From assembly GCA_028717025.1 (NCBI GenBank), contig JAQUOR010000008.1, positions 1 through 19,241 on the forward strand: 19,241 nucleotides of DNA, in the 5' to 3' direction. How positions within the stretch are numbered: position 1 is the first letter of the stretch; each line of letters begins with the position of its first letter. Made by a program: the position numbers and the translations under genes. This DNA is from Candidatus Omnitrophota bacterium. Its GTDB lineage: Bacteria; Omnitrophota; Gorgyraeia; Duberdicusellales; 4484-171. Under the pieces are notes generated by a model. That model made no database searches and had not been told where the DNA came from. It was given only the letters and a program-made list of their open reading frames with translations. Shown piece by piece: positions 8,113 to 14,241 of this stretch.

Positions 8113-9183
8113 TCACAGTAACCCTTTGTTGCGTAATTCCATTTCCAACTCTTCTTTCTTATCGGCGTATTCCAGGGCGATTTGAGGAGTAACCTTGCCT
8201 CCACCGACAAGCTCAAGCAGGCATTGATGGAAACTTTTCATCCCATACACGTCGCCGGTAGAAACATATTTAGGGATTTCCCAGGTCTTATTTTCCCGTA
8301 TCAGGCGCGATACCGAGGGGCTTAGGACCATAACTTCATACGCGGGTATCAACCCTTGTACGTCAACGCGGGGAAGCAGACGCTGGGAAACGACTCCTTT
8401 TAAAAGAAAAGATAACTGATTAAGAATAAGTGCATGCTGGTGCGGCGGGAAAAAATTTATGATTCGCTCGATGGTAGAGGCTGCATTGACGGTATGCAGA
8501 GTAGAAAGGACCAATACCCCCATCTCCGCGGCAGTAATAGCCGCGTAACAAGTCTCGGCATCGCGAATGTTGCCTATATAGATAACGTCGGGTGAATGCA
8601 TGGTGAACTGTTTTAATGCGTCTTTATAGCTGGCAACGTCGGCGCCCAATTCCCGCTGGTTAACGATTGACTTTTTATCCTCGAAGGTAAATTCGATGGG
8701 TTCTTCGATGGTTATAATGTGACGTTTGTAATTCTGGTTGATATACTCGACCATGCTGGCAATGGTGGTAGATTTTCCGCTGCCCGTAATACCCGTTAAA
8801 AGTATCATTCCTCTTTTTTCGGTACAGAATTTTTCGAGCACCGCCCCGGGAAGGTTCAACTGATCAAAAGGCGGAATGCGTAAGTCGATCTTTCTGATGA
8901 CGATGGCAGGAGTGTTCCTTTGAAAAAATATACCCACGCGGAATCGCCAGGTGTCTCTATACCACAAGGTAAATTCACTGGTCTTTTTTTCTTTTAATTC
9001 TGTCATGCTGCGATTACGCATCATCTCCTGGACGATAGCATCAACATTGTCTGCGGTCAATTTTGTATCATGCACGATCTCGACCTGCGTAGCGATACGG
9101 CCGCGCAATAAGCTGTTGGTGCGGATAAAGACATCCGACATATTTTTCTCGATCATCAATTCCAGAATATCTTTTAAAGTCAT
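8113..9183 (-). CDS. PilT/PilU-like type IV pilus retraction ATPase
   Basis: Members of this family are cytoplasmic hexameric ATPases that power pilus disassembly for twitching or DNA uptake. The 356-aa protein has an N-terminal PAS-like region (1-100), Walker A GITGSGKST (131-139), an Asp box TIEEPIE (158-164), a Walker B region DVIYIGNIRD (199-208) and a His box STLHTVNA (227-234). Position 205 is Asn where PilT proteins normally have Glu (GEMRD/GELRD). The ATG at 9183 is chosen because GGAG lies 8 nt upstream; an upstream in-frame GTG at 9216 falls in repeat DNA. No other pilus genes are in the window, so pairing with a pilus system is inferred. Whether it is a canonical PilT or an accessory PilU-like paralogue is open, hence no symbol. 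Confidence 0.88.
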   Translation of the reverse strand: MTLKDILELMIEKNMSDVFIRTNSLLRGRIATQVEIVHDTKLTADNVDAIVQEMMRNRSMTELKEKKTSEFTLWYRDTWRFRVGIFFQRNTPAIVIRKIDLRIPPFDQLNLPGAVLEKFCTEKRGMILLTGITGSGKSTTIASMVEYINQNYKRHIITIEEPIEFTFEDKKSIVNQRELGADVASYKDALKQFTMHSPDVIYIGNIRDAETCYAAITAAEMGVLVLSTLHTVNAASTIERIINFFPPHQHALILNQLSFLLKGVVSQRLLPRVDVQGLIPAYEVMVLSPSVSRLIRENKTWEIPKYVSTGDVYGMKSFHQCLLELVGGGKVTPQIALEYADKKEELEMELRNKGLL

Positions 9184-9204
9184 ATATTTTTCTCCAATTA
9201 ATAG

Positions 9205-9260
9205 ATGCGGATACACGCGGATATCGACGCGGATCTACGCCATCCGCGTTGTTCCGCGTT
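9205..9260. repeat. GCGGAT tandem/inverted intergenic repeat
   Basis: Four to five copies of a GCGGAT or CCGCG unit spaced 10-12 bp apart lie just upstream of pilT. ACGCGGAT (9227-9234) and ATCCGCGT (9242-9249) form a perfect 8-bp stem with a 7-nt loop. A related but diverged pair, ATCTGCGG and ATCTGCGC, occurs upstream of rpsT at 12593-12610. There is no coding potential. This looks like a dispersed noncoding repeat. Confidence 0.6.
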
Positions 9261-9266
9261 TAGTTC

Positions 9267-9287
9267 CCTGCCTTGCCGGCAGGCAGG
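9267..9287. repeat. CCTGCC...GGCAGG palindromic repeat
   Basis: CCTGCCTTGCCGGCAGGCAGG is a near-perfect GC-rich palindrome between the alkyltransferase stop and pilT. A shorter relative (GCCTGCCCCTTGCGGCAGGG) lies inside comEC at 17201-17220. It could form a strong hairpin in the alkyltransferase-pilT transcript and behaves like a dispersed palindromic element. Confidence 0.6.
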
Positions 9288-9307
9288 CGCCGCGTTCCGC
9301 TTCTAAG

Positions 9308-9577
9308 TTATTCTATCACATCCCGCATTTTTTTCTCTAATTTTATTAAATCTTTTTTTAAGGCCTCGCCGAGAGCATATCCGCCGGTTTTTCGTGAGGA
9401 TTTCACGACCCGGTGGCAGGGAATAAATATGGTAAAAGGGTTTTTATGCAGTGCGTTGGCCACTGCCCGCCAGGCATGCGGCCGGCCGACTTTTTGCGCT
9501 ACCCACTTGTAGCTGCGCACCTCTCCCAAGGGTATTTTCAACACTGTCCGTAAGACTTTTTTTTCAAATTCGGTCAT
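9308..9577 (-). CDS. Single-domain O6-alkylguanine-DNA alkyltransferase (MGMT/Ogt-like)
   Basis: The 89-aa product is only the DNA-binding/active-site domain (PF01035) of the suicide alkyltransferases that repair O6-alkylguanine. The acceptor cysteine is C54 in IPCHRVV (52-58). The arginine-finger region WRAVANALHKNP lies at 36-47 and the closing GGYALGEALKK at 65-75. The N-terminal domain of two-domain Ogt/Ada proteins is absent. The Cys separates it from the alkyltransferase-like proteins (Atl/YbaZ), which have Trp at that place, so real transferase activity is plausible. Start ATG at 9577 has GGAGG 4 nt upstream. It lies between uvrC and pilT on the same strand. This may group two DNA-repair genes, with a repeat filling the gap. 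Confidence 0.88.
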   Translation of the reverse strand: MTEFEKKVLRTVLKIPLGEVRSYKWVAQKVGRPHAWRAVANALHKNPFTIFIPCHRVVKSSRKTGGYALGEALKKDLIKLEKKMRDVIE

Positions 9578-9593
9578 AATGCCTCCAGTTTCA

Positions 9594-9648
9594 AGCTCAT
9601 AAGTTTTTAAAATACTCGCGAGCTTATCAGCTTAAGAACTTACAAGCT
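9594..9648. repeat. AGCT-rich inverted repeat overlapping the uvrC stop
   Basis: Arms 9594-9610 and 9632-9648 are complementary at 14 of 17 positions. They enclose a perfect CTCGCGAG palindrome at 9615-9622. The element fills the uvrC-alkyltransferase gap, and its right arm contains part of the uvrC TAG stop (9647-9649). It shares words with the repeat at 771-854. It may fold in the transcript as an attenuating or stabilising hairpin; this is inference. Confidence 0.6.
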
Positions 9649-10864
9649 ATCGTATAAACTTCTTATCCCTTAATACCAAATGATATTTACGCGCGAAGCG
9701 ATGTGCTTCATCCCGCAGGCGCTGGATAAGCCAAAGCGCCGGGTTATTTTTGGGAATACGAAGCGCTTCTTCCCGATCTGGAAACCAAATCTCTTCATCG
9801 CGTTTGGCAATACCGACAAGCGGCACATCGATAGCAAGCCGGCTAAGCACTTCTTGCGCCCGCTGGACATGCCCCAAGCCTCCATCGATAATAACTAAAT
9901 CCGGCAAGGGTCTATTCTCCTCCTTTAAGCGCCGGTAACGACGCCGTACCACTTCGGCGATGCAAGCATAATCATCTATCCCCGATACTTCTTTTATCCG
10001 GTACCTGCGGTAAGAATCTTTGTCAGCTATGCCGTTATGAAAAACAACTACCGAACCGGTTGCTTCGTTGCCGGCCAAAGACGATATGTCTATCGCCTCT
10101 ATGTAAAGCGGTATAGTCGGTAGCTTTAGGGTGTCTTTTAAAACGAGCAGCTCATGAGTGGGTCCCTTACCCTGATAGAGGCTGCGGACAGTCGATATTT
10201 TATCGCGTAAGCCAGCTGCTTCTTCAAACCTGTGCTCGGCTGACAACTTTTCCATTTTTTCGGAGAGTGTCCGGATAAGCTCTTCCCGCTCACCTTTAAG
10301 TATCCGTATGATACCCTTTATATTCTCACGGTACTGGGGTGCAGAAATTTTCCCGGCAAACGGCGCAGGACACAATTTAAGGTGACAATAGAGACATTGA
10401 CGCTTAACTTTACCCTTGCAAGAACAATAAGAAAATATCCTACGCACAAGTTTAAGCGTGGAACGTAAAACTCCTGTTTTTGGATAAGGCCCTAAAAGCG
10501 TACTCTTGGTATCTTTTTTCGGCCGGCTGATAAATACGCGCGGGAACTCCTCGGCGGTTATTTCCACATACGGATAACTCTTATCGTCTCGCAGGGCAAT
10601 ATTATATTTCGGCTTTTTCTCTTTTATGAGAGCGGCTTCCAAAATGAGCGCCTGTTCTTCGCTGTTGCATTCAACGTATTCGATGTCGGCAATATTTTCC
10701 ACAAGAGCGCCGGTCTTTATAGAAACACCGGATAAAAAATAGCTACTCACCCGTTTACGCAAAGAAGTGGCTTTACCCACGTAGAGCGTTTCTCCGCTCC
10801 TGGATTTCATTATGTAAACGCCGTAGCCATCAGGTAATTGTTTTACTTTTTCTTTAAGATCCAT
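9647..10864 (-). CDS. uvrC: Short UvrC-like excinuclease (GIY-YIG plus RNase H-like nuclease, no C-terminal HhH)
   Basis: UvrC makes the dual incisions in nucleotide excision repair after UvrAB damage recognition. The 405-aa product (E. coli 610) has the GIY-YIG nuclease (GVYIMK at 15-20, LYVGKA at 27-32, a Glu in EEQALILEAALIKE at 69-82) and the UVR/UvrB-binding helix (about 198-230, RFEEAAGLRDKI). The RNase H-like nuclease follows, with D259 in AIDISS, D298 in IDDYA, D327 in IIDGG and H388 in RDEAHRF. It stops right after RDEAHRFARKYHLVLRDKK, where longer UvrCs continue into the (HhH)2 DNA-binding domain. No HhH remnant is seen downstream. The Cys cluster (C147, C149, C157, C160, C165) lacks the usual last ligand, replaced by F169. 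The start overlaps murJ by 22 bp; no Shine-Dalgarno is visible. A UvrC/Cho-like variant role is possible. Confidence 0.9.
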   Translation of the reverse strand: MDLKEKVKQLPDGYGVYIMKSRSGETLYVGKATSLRKRVSSYFLSGVSIKTGALVENIADIEYVECNSEEQALILEAALIKEKKPKYNIALRDDKSYPYVEITAEEFPRVFISRPKKDTKSTLLGPYPKTGVLRSTLKLVRRIFSYCSCKGKVKRQCLYCHLKLCPAPFAGKISAPQYRENIKGIIRILKGEREELIRTLSEKMEKLSAEHRFEEAAGLRDKISTVRSLYQGKGPTHELLVLKDTLKLPTIPLYIEAIDISSLAGNEATGSVVVFHNGIADKDSYRRYRIKEVSGIDDYACIAEVVRRRYRRLKEENRPLPDLVIIDGGLGHVQRAQEVLSRLAIDVPLVGIAKRDEEIWFPDREEALRIPKNNPALWLIQRLRDEAHRFARKYHLVLRDKKFIR

Positions 10865-12408
10865 TGTTTGACGTAGAGAAGCTGTTTGAACTTAAGCAAG
10901 AGACCTAAACCCGCAAAGAGACCGGCACAAGAAAAGGCAATAATAGCCGCGGAAAGATACTTATTCAAATGTAAATTGAGCCACAGAAATCTGGCGAGCA
11001 GTCCCAGCAAAAGGCTCACTAAAATAATCCTTATCAGCTGCTGTTTTGTATCCTCCCATTCGATTGCGCCTATTCTTCTGATGAGTGCGCGGTATAAAAG
11101 GAAAAAATTTAAAACTGCCGCACAGGAAGTACCCAAGGCAAGTCCTCCGGCTTTTAAAGGAAACATCAGTATGGCGCTTAAAATGCCGTTGGCAATAAGC
11201 GCTACCGTCGCGGTTTTTGCCGGCGTTTTTGTGTCTTTCAACGAATAAAAGGTCGTCACCAGAAGCTTTATCGCGCAGGTAAAGAATAATCCGAGCGAGT
11301 AAAAAAAGAAGACGGACGAAGTAATGCTTAAGGAAATATCGGTGAACTCTCCGTGCTTAAAAACCACATCAATAATGGCATCGGGAATAAAAATAAAAAT
11401 AGAGGCGATAGGCACAATAAAAAAAATGACATTTTGAAAAGAAAAAACCAGTAAGCGCTTAAAGTCCTCATCTCTGCCTTCTTTGTGGTACGTAGAAAAA
11501 TCAACGATGACCACCGGCGCGATTGCCAAGACAATCAAGGCAAAGGGAAATTGTATAAGCCGGTTCGCGTAATAGATACTGGCGAGCGCCCCCGCACCCG
11601 TTATGCGAGTTAAGGAAGCAAAGATAGTATCCAGAAAAACATTTAAGTGATAGATAATGCTTGACCAGATGCGGGGAAGGAAAAGCTTAAGCATTCTTAA
11701 TATCGTGCTGTCGGTAAATGCCTCCTTGAAACTTTTAAATATATGCCTAAGCCTGTACAGCAATCCGAGCTTAAAACCCTCTCTTCGCAGCGCTGCTAAG
11801 GGAAATAATAATTCCAACACGCCTGCCACCACAACGCAAATAACCAAGATATAGGTTTTTAACGAATTGCCGAATAAAATAATGCCCGGGATAAAGGTAA
11901 TATTCAAAAAGATGGGATTGAAAGCAGGAACGACGAATTTTTTAAGCGCATAGAGCATCGAGACAATGATACTGGAAAGCCCGATGAGCAAAAGATAGAA
12001 GAAGGTAATCTTCGTAAATGAAACCGCGAGATTGAATTTATAGACGTTGGAAGCGTACCCGGGGGCAAACGCAAGCACAAGATATTTGCTGAATACTACC
12101 CCTAATAATGTAAACGAGGTAAGGAGAATAAAAAAAACAAACAAAAGATGATTGCCGGTACTGAAAATTTTCTCTCTGTCGTTATGATATTCCGAAAGAA
12201 CCGGTGTAGCCACAGAATCGGTAAAACCCTCGGCAAAGATGCTGCGGAAAATATTGGGCAGGCGAAATGCCACAAGAAACGCTTCCAGGATCGGCGAGGT
12301 AGTACCGAAAAAATTGGCGATAAGGATATCGCGAATAAAGCCTAAGAAACGGGAAACAAGCGTTCCCGTACTTATGATTGAAGTATTTTTAATGACTTTT
12401 TTGAACAT
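10843..12408 (-). CDS. murJ: Lipid II flippase MurJ (MviN)
   Basis: MurJ flips lipid-linked peptidoglycan precursor across the inner membrane. The 521-aa product is almost entirely hydrophobic with about 14 predicted membrane segments, the MOP-superfamily pattern. Family signatures include SRFLGFIRD (19-27, with R20 and R26), AFRLPNIFRSIFAEGF (47-62), IYYANRLIQFP and the FYSLKDTKTP loop. E. coli essential Asp39 corresponds to E42 here. The Asp-Arg pair (269/270) reads Asn-Arg in YYANRL, a form I believe also occurs in other phyla. The ATG at 12408 has only a weak GGA upstream. It is the first gene of the minus-strand run facing away from rpsT. I could not identify a convincing murJ promoter in the 220-bp divergent gap. 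Confidence 0.95.
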   Translation of the reverse strand: MFKKVIKNTSIISTGTLVSRFLGFIRDILIANFFGTTSPILEAFLVAFRLPNIFRSIFAEGFTDSVATPVLSEYHNDREKIFSTGNHLLFVFFILLTSFTLLGVVFSKYLVLAFAPGYASNVYKFNLAVSFTKITFFYLLLIGLSSIIVSMLYALKKFVVPAFNPIFLNITFIPGIILFGNSLKTYILVICVVVAGVLELLFPLAALRREGFKLGLLYRLRHIFKSFKEAFTDSTILRMLKLFLPRIWSSIIYHLNVFLDTIFASLTRITGAGALASIYYANRLIQFPFALIVLAIAPVVIVDFSTYHKEGRDEDFKRLLVFSFQNVIFFIVPIASIFIFIPDAIIDVVFKHGEFTDISLSITSSVFFFYSLGLFFTCAIKLLVTTFYSLKDTKTPAKTATVALIANGILSAILMFPLKAGGLALGTSCAAVLNFFLLYRALIRRIGAIEWEDTKQQLIRIILVSLLLGLLARFLWLNLHLNKYLSAAIIAFSCAGLFAGLGLLLKFKQLLYVKQWILKKK

Positions 12409-12417
12409 TTTATTGTC

Positions 12418-12507
12418 CAGCTACAAGCTACAGGATTCATGATTCAGGCTGTGGGATTCAGGAATAATTTCATGTATCTTATGTCTTGCGTCTTGCAGCC
12501 TGCAGCA
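12418..12507. repeat. Short-word repeats in the murJ-rpsT divergent gap
   Basis: The gap holds clustered near-repeats: AGCTACAAGCTACAG, GGATTCATGATTCAGG, GGGATTCAGG, and GTCTTGCGTCTTGCAGCCTGCAGC. The 13-mer ATGTATCTTATGT (12472-12484) recurs exactly at 16069-16081 across the comEC stop. The style matches the other noncoding repeats in the window. The murJ 5' untranslated region must pass through it. Confidence 0.5.
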
Positions 12508-12519
12508 TATAATAAACTC

Positions 12520-12548
12520 TTGACATATCTACCTTATTCCTATAAAAT
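12520..12548 (+). promoter_or_regulatory. Sigma70-type promoter of rpsT
   Basis: A perfect -35 box TTGACA (12520-12525), a 17-bp spacer and a -10 box TAAAAT (12543-12548, five of six consensus bases) lie upstream of rpsT. Transcription would start near 12555, giving a leader of about 75 nt that carries the ATCTGCGG/ATCTGCGC repeat pair before the AGGAG ribosome-binding site. Confidence 0.75.
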
Positions 12549-12592
12549 CCTACTCTGTTGCGGTTATTGTAAATGCAAATTCATCATTAATT

Positions 12593-12610
12593 ATCTGCGG
12601 TAATCTGCGC
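12593..12610. repeat. ATCTGCG repeat pair in the rpsT leader
   Basis: Two copies of a TAATCTGCG-like unit lie in tandem between the promoter and the ribosome-binding site of rpsT. They resemble the GCGGAT repeats at 9205-9260 in composition and spacing. They would be transcribed as part of the S20 mRNA leader. Confidence 0.4.
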
Positions 12611-12628
12611 GATAAAAAAGGAGAAAAC

Positions 12629-12907
12629 ATGCCACAAAGAAGAGCAGCAAAAAAAGATTTACGTAAAAATGCCACAAGGCACGAGTCGAATCTCGCGTTA
12701 AAAGGACAAATTGCTTCTGCGATCAAAAAATTCAAGAAAACAGTTGAAAATAAAGACGCAAGCGATAAAGCGCAGGCTTTAAAGGATGTATATAAAATCT
12801 TAGATAAAGCCGCTTCGAAAAAACTGATTCACTCCAAAAAGGCTTCAAGGAAGAAAAGCCGCTTAGCAAAGTTGCTTAATACTACTCTTTCCAAATCGAA
12901 AGCGTAA
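12629..12907 (+). CDS. rpsT: 30S ribosomal protein S20
   Basis: S20 binds 16S rRNA early in small-subunit assembly. The 92-aa product is Lys-rich and helical, as expected (E. coli 87 aa). It begins MPQRRAAKKDLRKNATRH and contains the conserved ASKKLIHSKKASRKKSRLAK block at 67-86. AGGAG lies 5 nt before the ATG. It is the only plus-strand gene in the window, with its own promoter. It faces holA convergently across a 120-bp gap (12908-13027) in which I see only weak imperfect hairpins and no canonical U-tract terminator. Small basic S20 genes are often monocistronic and found near holA or murJ, which supports the call. Confidence 0.96.
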   Translation: MPQRRAAKKDLRKNATRHESNLALKGQIASAIKKFKKTVENKDASDKAQALKDVYKILDKAASKKLIHSKKASRKKSRLAKLLNTTLSKSKA

Positions 12908-13027
12908 ACGCATTTTACATACTATCTTGATTTCAGAGATTATGAGATGATCCAAGGATTATAAAAACCTCTGGAATCTGTCTCTAATCGCTGTGATCGT
13001 AGTTTACATGAGTTTTTAGTGTAAGCT

Positions 13028-13723
13028 TTAGGGGCCGAGTAATTTAACCAGTGCGATTTCAAGGGCCGTTTTGGGCGCAAGTCCGCCCTCCTTCATCGCC
13101 CTGTCAGCTTCCCAGAGTAATCCAAGGCATTTCTCTTTCTGAAGAGCATTCCTCGTATAAGAGCATTCCGAGACAAGCCAGCCAAGTACCTGCACCCCCA
13201 AGAGTTCGTCCCTTACTCTTCCCGTAAAGAGTTTATCTAAAACGCACAACGAACCTGATAAATCATTCTTGCGTACACTGGTCTTTAAGGCTTCGAAGGA
13301 GGGTTCAACCGGCGTATCCGAAGCAGTTTTATAGATGGTAGCGTTTTTGAGAGTAAAATAGAGGAATTTATCCGCCGGGACCCTCTTATCTTCCTTCCAT
13401 TGCAGATAATCTTTCTCCACTTCCAGAATAATATAATTCAACGAAAGTATCTTTTCAAAATTATCGAGCAAAAATTCTTTCACCTCATCCGGCAGGCTGG
13501 CAGCTTCTCTGATAAGCAAAATTTTATTTTTTTCAAAAGAAACGGTGAGCGTTTTTTCTTTAAAATCAGCGATATTTATTTCTTTTGCGTATAACGAAAG
13601 GCTGGCCAGGGACGAAGAAAGGTTGTTATGCAGTATTTTCGTCTTTATGATATCGATTGCGCGCTGGCGTTCCGTAAATTTTAGGCCAACGACAAGAAAA
13701 AGCCGGTCCTGGAATCTTACCAT
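13028..13723 (-). CDS. holA: Short DNA polymerase III delta subunit (HolA-like)
   Basis: HolA is the clamp-opening subunit of the replicative clamp loader. The 231-aa product is weakly conserved but fits. Residues 1-135 look like the N-terminal domain (FLVVGLKFTERQRAI, KILLIREAASLPDEV, NYIILEVEKD). Residues about 145-231 look like the C-terminal collar domain, ending GGLAPKTALEIALVKLL, a typical HolA ending. At 231 aa it is about 100 residues shorter than E. coli HolA (343). The missing part seems to be the middle lid domain. Position supports the call: it overlaps lptE by 7 bp (ATGGTAA), the same lptE-holA pairing as in E. coli. Catalytic ATPase motifs are not expected in delta. Confidence 0.75.
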   Translation of the reverse strand: MVRFQDRLFLVVGLKFTERQRAIDIIKTKILHNNLSSSLASLSLYAKEINIADFKEKTLTVSFEKNKILLIREAASLPDEVKEFLLDNFEKILSLNYIILEVEKDYLQWKEDKRVPADKFLYFTLKNATIYKTASDTPVEPSFEALKTSVRKNDLSGSLCVLDKLFTGRVRDELLGVQVLGWLVSECSYTRNALQKEKCLGLLWEADRAMKEGGLAPKTALEIALVKLLGP

Positions 13724-14241
13724 TCTTCTATAACCGCTTCTACGATTCTTCGAGCAGCGTCATCAATTAATTCCGCTTGAGCGACTGATTCGCTTTTACG
13801 ATGGCTTCCGGCAAGAAAATAGTTCGACTCGCCGGAGACCTCATGCTCCTTGATGATTTCCCCCTTTGAATTATACAGCTTCATATACACGATAAGACGT
13901 AACCTCTCTTCTTTCACGTCATCGCTGTCAGTAAAGCGTACCGCTTCCTTCAGATATTGAGTGATGGCACACTCGAGTTTTAAAGCATCGGTCTCGCTGC
14001 TTACTACCTTAAGATGTCCTTCTATATTAAATTTATTTACGAGCGCGCTGGTGAACCGCTTCTCGATCAATACGGGAGAACTCTGATAGCTCGCATAATT
14101 TCTGTTTTCGGAAGTAATGCTTATCTTATTGGTTACAGGGACTATCATTATAGTGCTACGGTCGTACATAAAACCTTTTGTGGTATACCCGCAGCCGTAT
14201 ACGCTCAACAGGCAGAGAGCGATAAAAAATACACGCTTCAT
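13717..14241 (-). CDS. lptE: LPS-assembly lipoprotein LptE
   Basis: LptE is an outer-membrane lipoprotein that plugs the LptD barrel and helps insert LPS. The 174-aa product has a lipoprotein signal peptide (hydrophobic 4-15) with a lipobox ending VYGC; C17 would be the acylated residue. The next residues GYTTKG and the following beta-rich pattern (STIMIVPVTNK at 29-39, ALVNKFNIEG at 66-75, LRLIVYMKLYNSKGEII) match the LptE family. It shares an ATGA overlap with the bamD-like gene upstream and a 7-bp overlap with holA downstream, so it is translationally coupled within a three-gene operon. Sequence conservation in this family is low; the lipobox, size and neighbour carry much of the call. Confidence 0.85.
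   Translation of the reverse strand: MKRVFFIALCLLSVYGCGYTTKGFMYDRSTIMIVPVTNKISITSENRNYASYQSSPVLIEKRFTSALVNKFNIEGHLKVVSSETDALKLECAITQYLKEAVRFTDSDDVKEERLRLIVYMKLYNSKGEIIKEHEVSGESNYFLAGSHRKSESVAQAELIDDAARRIVEAVIEEW

Noticed and set aside
9184..9216. Longer pilT start (in-frame GTG at 9216)
   Set aside because: The extension lies in repeat DNA and has no Shine-Dalgarno. The ATG at 9183 has GGAG 8 nt upstream.
8951..9340. 129-codon plus-strand open frame opposite pilT
   Set aside because: It is antisense to pilT and crosses repeat DNA, with no recognisable family. It is a shadow of the real gene.
12409..12628. murJ promoter in the divergent gap
   Set aside because: Minus-strand candidates have poor -35/-10 matches or wrong spacing (15 or 20 bp). 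None could be supported.
12908..13027. Terminator between convergent rpsT and holA
   Set aside because: There are only imperfect stems (TTTCAGAG/CTCTGGAA with a 30+ nt loop; TGATC/GATTA with a 4-nt loop) and no proper U-tract. Not called.
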